DNA of 64,000 bases from an uncultured Methanobrevibacter sp. (GCA_900318035.1 ONJC01000012.1:1-64000); one strand, 5' to 3'. Shown: positions 1-8,983, counted from the stretch's first letter. Translations and numbers: made by a program. The notes: generated from the letters alone by a model not told the origin.

Positions 1-1
1 A

Positions 2-772
2 AACCACATAATATTGACTGGAATGTTGTTAACTCAATCAAATGATTGGAAAACAATAAAAGATGTATTAAAAAACATTTATGAAACAATTGACCTTTTC
101 ATTGAAATGCAAAGAGAATTTGGAGAAAGAAAAAATTACAATGAAATACAAAAAAGAATTCGCGAACACATTTTAATCGCAGATTCAGGTTATTTCTCCA
201 CAGAAAACCTCTATCATTTATTCATTAATAAAATAAATGCATTAGTAATGCCAAAAAAATTATCTGAAGATCACAATAATAGTTTAAGGCGTGAAAATGG
301 ATATAAAGAAAAAAGAAAAAAGTCAATAAAAAAAGATTTCATAAGAGTTAAAAATGGTTATATCTGCCCTTCTGGCCGATTTATGAGATTAGTAGAGGTA
401 AAAAAGGTTAAACGTTGGAAACTTCACAAGGAAGATGCTCTTCCAGACATTTGCAAGACAAAAAAGTACATTTTTAAAGCCTATTCATGCAAAGGATGTC
501 CCAATATCGAAAACTGCAAACATCAACGATTAGTAATCCATATTTCAGACCTTATTTACGAAATGACGGAAAAATTCTTGAATAAAAGATATAAAATTCA
601 TTATAAAGCTCGTTTTTCAAGAAGTGAAGGCATTAACGGTTTTTTGAAAGGTGATAATGGAGTTTTGAAATTAATCGGCACTACTGAAAAGGCAGTAGAC
701 AACGAGATCCAACTAAGAAACACCATTTACAACCTTACAAGATTAATTAATCTAAAAGACACAGCATATTGA
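2..772 (+). CDS. IS1182-like transposase, C-terminal part (runs off the window start)
   Basis: This is the C-terminal part of a DDE transposase. The reading frame is open to the first base, so the N-terminus lies upstream of the window. 'LIADSGYFS' (about residue 55) fits the second catalytic Asp of IS1182/IS4-like transposases. 'CKGCPNIENCKH' (about residue 160) is the small cysteine cluster usual in IS1182. 'FSRSEGINGFLK' near the C-terminus carries the catalytic Glu. The C-terminus is intact and no frameshift is seen. I did not identify a terminal inverted repeat downstream. Activity cannot be judged without the missing N-terminal Asp. Confidence 0.75.
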   Translation, partial: NHIILTGMLLTQSNDWKTIKDVLKNIYETIDLFIEMQREFGERKNYNEIQKRIREHILIADSGYFSTENLYHLFINKINALVMPKKLSEDHNNSLRRENGYKEKRKKSIKKDFIRVKNGYICPSGRFMRLVEVKKVKRWKLHKEDALPDICKTKKYIFKAYSCKGCPNIENCKHQRLVIHISDLIYEMTEKFLNKRYKIHYKARFSRSEGINGFLKGDNGVLKLIGTTEKAVDNEIQLRNTIYNLTRLINLKDTAY

Positions 773-1060
773 GCGAAGAATGCAATAAGTAACTCAATAA
801 TCCATCATAAAGATAAACTGTACGCCGTATCCAAAACAACAAGTTTTTCATAAAACTACAGAAAAATACAAAAAACCTGATGTTCAAATTAATTTTTACT
901 ATTCAAATTAAATAAAAATTACGATTTCACATTCAAAAGACCACCAAAAACCTACACGAAAAACAACCATTTACTGGCTTAAAATCAAAAATAAAGACTA
1001 TTTCACTATGAAAATAAGAAAAATAAGAAAAACTATCAATAATCTAAATTATTGACAAAG
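773..1060. other. AT-rich spacer after the transposase
   Basis: There is no convincing reading frame, RNA gene or promoter here. The stretch should contain the right end of the insertion element, but no inverted repeat could be matched because the left end lies outside the window. Confidence 0.4.
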
Positions 1061-1099
1061 TCCTTAAAAAAAAAGGCAAATGAGAGATTGTCTCTCATT
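1061..1099 (-). terminator. Hairpin and U-tract terminator of the MFS gene
   Basis: AATGAGAGA and TCTCTCATT (1079-1099) form a perfect 9-bp stem with a 3-nt loop. On the minus strand the stem is followed by a run of T. The MFS stop codon lies inside the stem. Confidence 0.7.
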
Positions 1100-2612
1100 G
1101 TTTTTTAATATTTTTATTTTTTATCCGCAGCGTTATAATTAACATAGCTGCTAACACGATGGCTAATCCATACATTACGGAAGCCATTGCATTTTGAATA
1201 ACTATATCTGCAGTATTTACAACAATACTATCTTGTCCGTCTATTGTATCTAATTTTTGGAAGTAATCATAGACTTCTTGATGGAATTGTTCATCTCCTG
1301 AATAATCAGGTGCATAGGTATCGATTGCAGTACTAATACCGCCCATAACTCCAAGAATTAGAATTATTCCAATGATTGCTGTACCCAATGAGGAACCTAA
1401 TGTCTCACCAGTTGTAATAATACCAGATGCATTATTTTGGCCTTCAGCAGGAACATCGAATAATGCAACATCCGCTGCTAAAGCCATCATAAAACCAATA
1501 CCTGTCCCAAGTAAAAACTGTCCTGGAATTAAATCCAGCATGTTTACATTTAATTTAAATTGATAACTTAAAATCAGACATCCTACAATAGATATTATAC
1601 ATCCTATTGCCATGAGTGTCTTGTGATTCAGTTTTCCTATTAGTTTTGGAGTGGTCAATGAAAAAATAAACAAAGCCATAACAAATGGAAGTGAAGCCAA
1701 ACCCGTATCGAATGGATTTAACTGCAATACAGTTTGGAAAAACAGAACCATTACAAAAAATGTTCCCGATATTACAATATTATATAATAACTTAATAGAT
1801 GTACCTATACGCAAATTTTTGTCTCTAAATAATTCAACATCAAGCAATGGCACCTTGCCTGACCTTTTTCTTTTGAGTTCAAACCATATAAAGATTGCTA
1901 AGACTATCAATCCCAAAATTATCTCAATTATGCTGGTAGCAAAATCCTTAGTCAGAGTCAAAATACCAAGCACAAGCAAAAGAAGACATATACCGGAAAG
2001 TATAGCACCAATAATATCAAGATCGCTTTTAGATTCAGTAGGCTTAAAATCAGGTATTTTATTTTGCATTACTAAAATAAATAAAATGAATATTAATTCA
2101 AATGCGAAAGTGTATCTCCAGCTGAAAAAAGTTGTAATAAGCCCACCAAGGAGCGGAGCTAAAATATCTGCAAGTCCTGCCATTACCCCGAGAGTTGCCA
2201 AAGCAATTGTACGCTTTCTGCCGGAATATATTCCGCTTATTATTGAAACTATGGCAGGCAGCATTAATGCCGCAGCAACACCTTTAATCGCTGCCCATCC
2301 GACAAAAAACATTGTAACACTTGAACTTAATACTGCAGCAAATATTCCTATACCAAAAAGTGCAGCACCAATTACAAACAGTTTCTTTTTACCAACTATG
2401 TCCTGAAGTTTGGTACTGAACAGTATCAACGCAGCAGTGATAAGAGTACAAAACGACACAATCATTTGAATAGTACTAACATCAGCATTCAAATCAACAA
2501 CAATTCGAGAAATGCTAACATTCATGAAGAAAGAGTCCAACACTATAATAAAGGAAGCACAAGCCACAACTATTAACGGAAACCAAGAACTCTCGTTAGC
2601 CTTTTCATTCAT
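1095..2612 (-). CDS. MFS drug exporter, DHA2 (EmrB/QacA) type
   Basis: This is a 505-residue membrane transporter, predicted to export drugs or other small molecules using an ion gradient. The first helix carries 'VLDSFFMNVSISRIVVDL', the signature D1 region of DHA2 transporters. The 'DIVGKKKLF' loop between helices 2 and 3 is motif A. Hydrophobic segments fit about 14 helices, and the length is normal for the family. A strong ribosome binding site, AGGAGGATTAAT, precedes ATG 2612. The gene stands alone: the next gene upstream is divergent and a decayed gene fragment lies between them. The substrate cannot be read from sequence. Confidence 0.88.
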   Translation of the reverse strand: MNEKANESSWFPLIVVACASFIIVLDSFFMNVSISRIVVDLNADVSTIQMIVSFCTLITAALILFSTKLQDIVGKKKLFVIGAALFGIGIFAAVLSSSVTMFFVGWAAIKGVAAALMLPAIVSIISGIYSGRKRTIALATLGVMAGLADILAPLLGGLITTFFSWRYTFAFELIFILFILVMQNKIPDFKPTESKSDLDIIGAILSGICLLLLVLGILTLTKDFATSIIEIILGLIVLAIFIWFELKRKRSGKVPLLDVELFRDKNLRIGTSIKLLYNIVISGTFFVMVLFFQTVLQLNPFDTGLASLPFVMALFIFSLTTPKLIGKLNHKTLMAIGCIISIVGCLILSYQFKLNVNMLDLIPGQFLLGTGIGFMMALAADVALFDVPAEGQNNASGIITTGETLGSSLGTAIIGIILILGVMGGISTAIDTYAPDYSGDEQFHQEVYDYFQKLDTIDGQDSIVVNTADIVIQNAMASVMYGLAIVLAAMLIITLRIKNKNIKKQ

Positions 2613-2804
2613 ATTTATTAATCCTCCTAATTTTAAAAAATATTTTTACATGCTCTTTTAAACATGAACATAAGTATATTTGATTTCCCAACGATTAAAT
2701 TTTTGGATGGAATTTTTACATAATCAGCAAGAACACCACAATTCTGTAAAATTGATTTTCAAATGCATTCTATGAACATCAAATATCAAAGGCCTAACTA
2801 AAAA

Positions 2805-2962
2805 CTACATCAATCTAGTTTGAGCATCAATATAGCGGGGTTCACAAACATCATTGACAACATAACTCTCTTTTACCTCACTATCAACAACGGCGAATTA
2901 AGATTATGCAACTTCTGGTTCTTTTTGACCAGTTTCATATAGGCGTTGGCATAACACTCTTC
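2805..2962 (-). pseudogene. Displaced 3' end of a DUF1848 gene (copy 1)
   Basis: The minus strand reads ECYANAYMKLVKKNQKLHN, then a one-base deletion, then a C-terminus ending EPRYIDAQTRLM. This matches the last 50 or so codons of the intact DUF1848 gene at 10609-11532. Homology starts abruptly at the codons for the Cys-Tyr-Ala-Asn motif, and no upstream coding part is present. It is therefore a gene fragment and not expressed as a protein. Confidence 0.85.
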
Positions 2963-2964
2963 AA

Positions 2965-2983
2965 ATTATCTACTACTTTTTAG
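2965..2983. repeat. ATTATCTACTACTTTTTAG motif, copy 1
   Basis: This motif abuts the breakpoint of the displaced DUF1848 3' end. Near-identical copies are at 8916-8933 and 8984-9002, again beside a DUF1848 3' end. It is a candidate element end or recombination site. Confidence 0.6.
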
Positions 2984-3163
2984 TTAGAGTTGTTTGATAG
3001 TAACGAACAAATATTGCGTATCAAATGCTCTCACCATAATGTTATAAAATTAAAAAAGATTTGAAAGTAAAAAAAAAACTTTAAAAGCAATTCACCGCAA
3101 CATCCCCATTTAATTATTATTCCATATCTTTTTGGAAAAAATTATTTAACATCAAAAAACTAA

Positions 3164-3180
3164 TTTAATATATATTTTTA
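3164..3180 (+). promoter_or_regulatory. TATA-box region of the CDP-alcohol phosphatidyltransferase gene
   Basis: TTTAATATATATTTTTA lies 25 to 40 bases before ATG 3205. No ribosome binding site is seen, so a leaderless or very short-leader transcript is likely. Confidence 0.5.
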
Positions 3181-3204
3181 AAGAAAAATGCGATTTTGAT
3201 TGAG

Positions 3205-3693
3205 ATGAACAGATTACTGATTAACTGCATAACATCATTAAGAATATTTTTCGGATTCTTATTTTTATTCTGTGTCCTGTTTGATTTAAACACGACTTAT
3301 CTAATCGTCATATTCATTTTAACAGCAATTTCTGATGTTAGCGACGGATGGCTTTCAAGAAAATACAATCTTTCATCTGATGAGGGTGCAAAGTTTGATG
3401 TAATCTGTGATTTTATATTCATTATTCTTTCCACATTCGCCCTGATTTTAATTGATTTGATTCCATTATGGTTTTTAGTAATAATTATCTTAAAATTAAT
3501 TGAATTTTTCAAAACCAGCGATGAAACACTGGTCTATGAAAAATTTGGCCATTTTGTTGCTTTAATGTTTTATGTATTTCCATTAGTGGCCATTTTAATA
3601 AATAACAAAATCATAGTATTGATATTAGCCATTTTCATTACGATTTGTGCTTTAATATCCTCTTTAAGGAGAATTCATCAAAAATTTTATTAA
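3205..3693 (+). CDS. CDP-alcohol phosphatidyltransferase family membrane protein
   Basis: This small (162-residue) integral membrane enzyme should transfer a phospho-lipid group from a CDP-activated lipid to an alcohol. The family signature DxxDGxxxRx8GxxxDxxxD is complete: 'SDVSDGWLSRKYN' followed by 'GAKFDVICD'. About five to six hydrophobic helices are visible. ATG 3205 is preferred over an in-frame TTG at 3196 because of the TATA-box distance. The gene lies just upstream of the damaged fumarate-reductase-like genes in the same direction. Its alcohol substrate is unknown. It is shorter than typical family members of about 200 residues but the motif is intact. Confidence 0.82.
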   Translation: MNRLLINCITSLRIFFGFLFLFCVLFDLNTTYLIVIFILTAISDVSDGWLSRKYNLSSDEGAKFDVICDFIFIILSTFALILIDLIPLWFLVIIILKLIEFFKTSDETLVYEKFGHFVALMFYVFPLVAILINNKIIVLILAIFITICALISSLRRIHQKFY

Positions 3694-3723
3694 TTATCTA
3701 TTTTAAATATAATCTTTGATTAT

Positions 3724-4280
3724 ATGATATCTCTTAGAAAAATAAACACATTATTAATAATTGTCATTGTGCTGATGCTTTTAAATCATGCAGTGTTATC
3801 TCTGTTGTATCTATATGGCATTATAAGTTATTCTCCAGATTTTCAAATAACTGGAAGACGTCTGTTTTATCCTGTAGTTGCACATATCATCATAAGCATG
3901 TATCTCTACTTTAAGGACAAGTCAAGAGGTGTAAACAGATACCCAACTTGATTTCCGATACAACACAGCAGCTGATTTCCGGAATCATGATAATTGTTTT
4001 TGTAAGCCTGCACATATTGGGATACTCCTTCAATCCGCTGGGAGAACAAAGCACATTTAATTTTAGTTTATACCATTTTATAGTTGATACTTTAATGTTT
4101 GTTTCAATAGCTGTGCATTTAAGAGTTTCAATTCCTAAATTCATGATATCATTAGGATTTCTTGAAAACAAGGACGAACATGTGAACTTTAAACGAAATG
4201 TGAACTGAGCAGTATTGATAATATTGATTGTCCTGATTCTTGGTGAAGTAATGTATTATGTTGGAGGTGCATTATGGTAG
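3724..4280 (+). pseudogene. Broken membrane-anchor gene upstream of the FrdA-like gene
   Basis: Two reading frames (3724-3951 and 3948-4208) and an in-frame tail (4209-4280) look like one former gene of about 185 codons. A frame change lies near 3940-3950. A TGA at 4206 interrupts it, after which a clean hydrophobic helix (AVLIILIVLILGEVMYY) continues to a TAG that overlaps the FrdA start codon. Five to six helices are visible. Several carry histidines (LNHAVLS, VVAHIII, SLHILGYS, YHFIVD, AVHLRVS), a pattern like haem-b or quinone-type membrane anchors. Whether it bound haem is inference; these methanogens are thought to lack cytochromes. It could also be two small membrane proteins. Confidence 0.6.
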
Positions 4281-5860
4281 ACATAATCGTAGTTGGAGCA
4301 GGCATTGCCGGTTTAACAGCATCAATTAAAGCCTGTGATAAGGGTGCAAACGTTTCATTGATATCTTCCGATTATTCTGAACGCTCACAGTCAGTGATGG
4401 CAATGGGAGGGATAAATGCAGCACTTAATACCAAAGGGGAAAATGACTCAACAGACCAGCATTTCACAGATACATTGAATGGAGGCTGTAAAATAAACAA
4501 TGAAAAGGCCGTGGAAATGCTAACCTCTGATGCACCTCAAATTATAGATTGGCTTGAAAGGATAGGCACAAGCTTTTCCCGTGACGAAAATGGCAATGTT
4601 GACATGAGAAACTTCGGAGGCCAAAAGAAAAAAAGAACCGTGTATGCCGGATCAAGAACCGGCAAGCAGATAGTATCCTCTCTTGTCAGTTTATGCCGTA
4701 AAAGAGAAACTGAAGGTAAAATTAAGCGTTTTGTAGGATACAGATTTTTGTCACTGATTTTTACCGACGAAAATGAATGCTGCGGCATCAACTGCATCCA
4801 TGAAGATACACAGGAACTAAGATCTTTTATTGGAGATGCAGTCATCATCGCTACCGGAGGATATAATTCCCTTTTTGGAAAAATACTTGGATCAACTCAA
4901 AACGACGGATTTGCTACTGCAAAACTGTTTACACAGGGTGTGAGATTAGCCAATCTGGAAATGGTCCAGTATCACCCAACCACAGTTAAGACCCCTCAAA
5001 AAAGAATGTTTATAACCGAAGCTGCACGTGGTGAAGGAGGAAAACTCTTTGTGATGAAGGACGGCAAACCGTGGTATTTCATGAAGGATTTCTATCCGGA
5101 GCTTGCTGATTTGATGCCGAGGGATGTCGTTTCAAGAAGCATTTTCAAGGTTTCGGATGGTGGTAAAAAGGACGTTTATCTTGACTTGACACATTTGGAT
5201 GAGTATACAGTTAAAGTCAAGCTGGATGAGGTATATGAAATATGTGAGAAATATCTGAATTTAAATCCATTAAAAACCCCAATTCCAATATTTCCTGCAG
5301 TTCATTATTTCATGGGAGGCATACAAACCGATGAAAATCATAAAACCAACATCAAGGGATTGTATGCTGCAGGCGAATGCTCATGCCAGTATCATGGAGC
5401 AAACAGACTGGGAGGAAATTCACTTTTGGGAACGGTTCATGGAGGATGGATTTCAGCAGAAAATGCTGTTTTGGAAAAGCCAAAAGGAAATGTCATAAAC
5501 AGTATCGATGAAGAATTGGAGTCATTTAAATCATATGCTCCAAAGGATAAATCCCTGCAGGATACTTTAAGCGAAATATCTCAGATAATGAACGATTCCC
5601 TGGGAATTTACAGAAATGAAGGTGATTTGATGGCTGCACTGGACAGACTGGATAATCTGGACACAAATGTCAATGCAAAATATTATGATTATCTTAAAGT
5701 AAAATTATTAGTGATTCTTTCAAAGGCAAGCATTTTATCAGCACTTGAGAGAAAGGAATCAAGAGGAGCTCATCAAAGGACTGACTATCCCGAAAGCGAT
5801 GACAGGTATAAAAAATCCATCTGTGCAATGTATGATGATGAGAATATAGTGATAGAATGA
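4274..5860 (+). CDS. Fumarate reductase / succinate dehydrogenase flavoprotein subunit
   Basis: This FAD protein (528 residues) should interconvert fumarate and succinate. The N-terminus has the dinucleotide-binding motif 'VGAGIAGLTAS'. Active-site motifs are present in order: 'QYHPTTV', 'TEAARGEGG', 'PRDVVSRSI', 'FPAVHYFMGG', 'GECSCQYHGANRLGGNS' and the C-terminal 'SRGAHQRTDYPESDD'. The histidine that covalently holds FAD in bacterial FrdA/SdhA is replaced by Gln in 'RSQSVMAMGG', so FAD is probably bound non-covalently, as reported for the methanogen thiol:fumarate reductase TfrA. The ribosome binding site GGAGGTG precedes ATG 4274. The gene overlaps its neighbours on both sides, so it is translationally coupled. 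It could be called tfrA by homology. Confidence 0.88.
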   Translation: MVDIIVVGAGIAGLTASIKACDKGANVSLISSDYSERSQSVMAMGGINAALNTKGENDSTDQHFTDTLNGGCKINNEKAVEMLTSDAPQIIDWLERIGTSFSRDENGNVDMRNFGGQKKKRTVYAGSRTGKQIVSSLVSLCRKRETEGKIKRFVGYRFLSLIFTDENECCGINCIHEDTQELRSFIGDAVIIATGGYNSLFGKILGSTQNDGFATAKLFTQGVRLANLEMVQYHPTTVKTPQKRMFITEAARGEGGKLFVMKDGKPWYFMKDFYPELADLMPRDVVSRSIFKVSDGGKKDVYLDLTHLDEYTVKVKLDEVYEICEKYLNLNPLKTPIPIFPAVHYFMGGIQTDENHKTNIKGLYAAGECSCQYHGANRLGGNSLLGTVHGGWISAENAVLEKPKGNVINSIDEELESFKSYAPKDKSLQDTLSEISQIMNDSLGIYRNEGDLMAALDRLDNLDTNVNAKYYDYLKVKLLVILSKASILSALERKESRGAHQRTDYPESDDRYKKSICAMYDDENIVIE

Positions 5861-6524
5861 AGGTAAAAATTAAAATTGATGACAATTATCAGATTTTCGA
5901 CTATGAAGGTGATTTAAACATATCTGTTATCACTTTGCTTGAAAAATTGGACTGGCCAATTGAATATTCATGCAGCTGTCTTCAAGGCATTTGCGGCGCA
6001 TGTGCCATGGTTATCAATTCAGAACCTAAACTTGCATGCAAAACATTTCTAAATGAAGAAAAGACAGTTATAGAAGACAATCAGATTACAATTGAACCTC
6101 TATCCAAATTTCCATTAATCAAAGATTTAAAAGTCGACAGATCAATTCTGTTTGATGCAATGACAGAATGTGAGCTATGGCTTGAAAACGATTCTGAATA
6201 CAATCCAAAAGATTTGGATTTTGAATATGAAATGTCATTGTGCCTGATGTGTGGATGCTGTACCGAAGTATGTCCCAATTATAAGTTAGGAGATTTTGTA
6301 GGAGCACCTGCTACCGTATCGGCATCAAAATTAGTTAATCAGGAAAGTGATGAAGAGCACTTGAAAAATATGAAAAAAAATATAAAAAAAGGTTTTTTTC
6401 ACATTGTGTTAAATCAATTTCCTGTGAAGATGTCTGTCCCATGGAAATCCCAACCCAAAGAGCAATTTCAAAAATGAACAGAAAATCCGTATGGAGAATC
6501 TGGCAACTCATGAATCTTGATTAA
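5857..6524 (+). pseudogene. Fumarate reductase iron-sulfur subunit, frameshifted near its C-terminus
   Basis: The N-terminal 2Fe-2S ferredoxin domain has 'SCSCLQGICGACAM'. The first 4Fe-4S motif is 'CLMCGCCTEVCPN' (about residue 128). In the open frame the protein ends at 6477 with a non-homologous tail. In another frame, directly after a poly-A/poly-T stretch at 6370-6396, the expected second cluster motif appears (HCVKSISCEDVCPMEIP), continuing to a TAA at 6522. One missing T in the run of seven T would explain the shift. The repaired protein has about 222 residues. It lacks the HdrB-like CCG domain of canonical TfrB, so it resembles FrdB/SdhB more than TfrB. A sequencing error is possible. 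Confidence 0.8.
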
Positions 6525-6637
6525 ATCACTACATTATCCCTTAAATCGATTAAATACATATGAATAATTCCATCAGGAGACATGTTCACATCATCCGGGT
6601 TATTAAGTATTTTGGATAAGACATTGGCGTAAAGCAA
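6521..6637 (-). pseudogene. Remnant of a DUF4143 ATPase gene (C-terminus only)
   Basis: The minus-strand frame ends with NMSPDGIIHMYLIDL. This matches the end of the ATPase at 9045-10265 (NMSRDGIKHMNIIDF), and the DNA is also similar. A stop codon sits directly before the fragment and nothing upstream matches. It lies between the frameshifted FrdB-like gene and the ABC-type membrane gene. Confidence 0.65.
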
Positions 6638-6676
6638 TCAAAACTGTCCAATACCTATTGCATGATTGAAATTCAA

Positions 6677-8665
6677 TTATTCCTCTTTTTGATAGTCAAT
6701 AATCACAAATATCCTCTTGATGCTTGAAAATGCAGTTTCAATAGAAGCCATTGAGGCGCTTAGTTTCTTAATAGGCTTTGTCATCAATTGTCCATACATA
6801 ATAACTGCCAATAAGGTTCCCAGCTGTATTTCATTAACTGATAAAAAGTAAACACCTGCCATATAAACAGTTATATTACTTACATTTGTTAAAAAGGTTG
6901 TAATAGGCCCCATAACATTAGTAACATTTCGGGATTTGGCATAATAGTCAATTACAGTTTGGTTGATTTTTTTAAATCCTTTTTCATGGAATGAATCACG
7001 ATTTGACAGACCTCTTTCAAAATAGCTCATCAATCGCCCCAAATGCTTTTGATGACCATCGTAATAGGATTTAGATTTATAATCACATAAATAAAAGCAA
7101 ATCACATAAACAGGCAGTATCATCAGATATATTAAGCTCAATCTAAAGTCTGTCATCACCATCAATACCATTACAAGGACTATCGATAGGATTTGCGCAA
7201 AAATTTCAGTAATACGTGAAGAAACGAACTCCCTGATGTTCATCACATCATTGTTTAATCTAGATAGAATCTGACCCTTTGAATTTTCCTGAATGAATCC
7301 TGAACCAACAGCATCAAGTTTATCAAATAATTTCATTCTTAAATTATATGCAACCTTTTCACCGATAACTCCCATGATTCTCTTTGGAGGTACTTTAAAC
7401 AGATACCCTGCAGAATATAATGCCAACAACAAGGCAAGATTAGTGTAGATGGCAAAATCGTTAGATGAATTCATGTTAGAACTCAATAAATCAACCGTCT
7501 TTCCTGCAACTTTAGGAGCATAAACCATGCACAATGTAGATGCCGTGAGTAAAATCATTGATATTACTGTTTTGGCCTTATCGTCTTTCAATATTCTGCG
7601 GAATTTTTGGAAGATATCTTTTCTTTCAGCCCATATGCCCTTATCCTCACAAGCAATATCATCCTCAACAATTTCTATTTCTTTTGGATTATCCGTTGTG
7701 TTTTCAGATTTTATGATTTTATCTTCAATATTAAGGACTTCTTCTAAACGCACGGAAGTGGCATATGCACGTGGCCACCTATCAATTAAAGCTGGAACAA
7801 ATGTCAAGGTAGAAACGAAGTATGCAACATATATCAGAATAATAAATGAATCAATTACACTGTCAGTTTCAAAGCCAATAGTGTACCCGGAATTGATCAT
7901 TGCAAATGTAATCAGAACAACAGCATATAAACCCCATAATAATACTGGGCCCAGGTAATATTGACTTAAGATATACTTAACGTTTTTATCATATGAATTC
8001 TCACATGCCTTTTCAAATTCAACTTCATACTCCTGTTTATTAAATGGAATCTTGAGGGCAATATCGGTGATTTTGGAGAGAAACATCAGGTTTAACTTCC
8101 CATATGTCTTTTTAGCTCTGAAAAATATTTTTACAATTTGTTTCATTCTAAAAATTACAAGAAGGGCAATAACACCAACAAATGACAAGAAGAATATCGC
8201 ATAAGTCCCATCAATCAATGCTATTTCATATATAATTGCTGTGAGTGTAACTGGAATCAGCATTAATTGTGTGAGTATTATCACTATAAATCCCTGTTCT
8301 GAGGACATTCCTCTGGTTGACCGTGTGGTTAGCCCTGAAATTTTAAAGTTGGCAATTTCCTCATCAGGCAAGTTCATTAGAATATGAAATATTTTCTCAC
8401 GTATTGTATATGCTGCTTTTGAAGCCACTCTTGTTGAGAGAAAAGAGACAGCATAAATGGAAATCATCACAAAGGCAGTATACACTAACATGTATAATCC
8501 TGATTTGAAAAGCAAGCCTATTTTCTGTTCTTTAACTCCAGTTAAAGCCATGCTGAACAAATCAATTATTTCCATTTGAAAAAATGTCTGAATAATCAGT
8601 AATGCAAAAATGATTACTATTGTTTTCCATTGGAATTTTAATGCAACACTCAAAAACTTTTTCAT
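6677..8665 (-). CDS. Double ABC-exporter transmembrane protein lacking ATPase domains
   Basis: This 662-residue protein is two type-I ABC exporter membrane domains in tandem. TMD1 spans about 1-325 and ends 'RLEEVLNIEDK'. TMD2 spans about 350-655 and ends 'SSIKRIFVIIDYQ'. Both ends fall exactly where an ATP-binding domain would normally begin. No Walker A, signature or Walker B motif is present, although a full TMD-NBD-TMD-NBD exporter has about 1,150 residues. Other exporter features are there, including 'KGQILSRLNNDV' in the TMD2 coupling-helix region. The linker is short and acidic. No ATPase gene of ABC type is in the window. It may be a deletion derivative, use ATPases encoded elsewhere, or have another role. 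Confidence 0.75.
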   Translation of the reverse strand: MKKFLSVALKFQWKTIVIIFALLIIQTFFQMEIIDLFSMALTGVKEQKIGLLFKSGLYMLVYTAFVMISIYAVSFLSTRVASKAAYTIREKIFHILMNLPDEEIANFKISGLTTRSTRGMSSEQGFIVIILTQLMLIPVTLTAIIYEIALIDGTYAIFFLSFVGVIALLVIFRMKQIVKIFFRAKKTYGKLNLMFLSKITDIALKIPFNKQEYEVEFEKACENSYDKNVKYILSQYYLGPVLLWGLYAVVLITFAMINSGYTIGFETDSVIDSFIILIYVAYFVSTLTFVPALIDRWPRAYATSVRLEEVLNIEDKIIKSENTTDNPKEIEIVEDDIACEDKGIWAERKDIFQKFRRILKDDKAKTVISMILLTASTLCMVYAPKVAGKTVDLLSSNMNSSNDFAIYTNLALLLALYSAGYLFKVPPKRIMGVIGEKVAYNLRMKLFDKLDAVGSGFIQENSKGQILSRLNNDVMNIREFVSSRITEIFAQILSIVLVMVLMVMTDFRLSLIYLMILPVYVICFYLCDYKSKSYYDGHQKHLGRLMSYFERGLSNRDSFHEKGFKKINQTVIDYYAKSRNVTNVMGPITTFLTNVSNITVYMAGVYFLSVNEIQLGTLLAVIMYGQLMTKPIKKLSASMASIETAFSSIKRIFVIIDYQKEE

Positions 8666-8754
8666 AATACTAAATTAGTTTTAAAATTAAAAAAAATTTT
8701 CCATCACTGTGCCACGAATATATCTCCTATGAATTAAGAAGAAAAATTTAGCCA

Positions 8755-8913
8755 TTACATTAATCTTCGTTGTGAATCAATATAGGTTGGTTCATTGACT
8801 TCCTTTACAACATCATTCTTTTTAACATCACCAATCAGCAAGGGCGAATCCGAATTGTGCAATTTCTGGTTCCTTTTGACCAGCTTCATGTTGGCGTTGG
8901 CATAACACTCTTT
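8755..8913 (-). pseudogene. Displaced 3' end of a DUF1848 gene (copy 2)
   Basis: An uninterrupted frame of 52 codons reads KECYANANMKLVKRNQKLHN and ends NEPTYIDSQRRLM. It matches the C-terminus of the DUF1848 gene at 10609 and begins at the same Cys-Tyr-Ala-Asn point as copy 1. There is no start codon or upstream domain. Confidence 0.87.
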
Positions 8914-8915
8914 AA

Positions 8916-8933
8916 ATTATCTACTACTTTTAG
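8916..8933. repeat. ATTATCTACTACTTTTAG motif, copy 2
   Basis: One T shorter than copies 1 and 3. It lies directly against the truncation point of the DUF1848 fragment, exactly as copy 1 does. Confidence 0.6.
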
Positions 8934-8983
8934 TGAAATTTGTTCTACATCATACGAACAAAAAATGATTAAAAAGTAAATGA

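Noticed and set aside
1651-2406. 251-codon plus-strand frame
   Set aside because: It lies fully antisense to the MFS exporter, whose motifs and ribosome binding site are convincing.
4206-4208. TGA as a selenocysteine or other recoded codon
   Set aside because: No selenocysteine element is visible, and the site before a membrane helix has no redox role. A TGG to TGA change is simpler.
5857-6524. Calling the iron-sulfur gene a canonical TfrB
   Set aside because: TfrB of thiol:fumarate reductase is much longer with an HdrB-like CCG domain, which is absent here even after repairing the frameshift.
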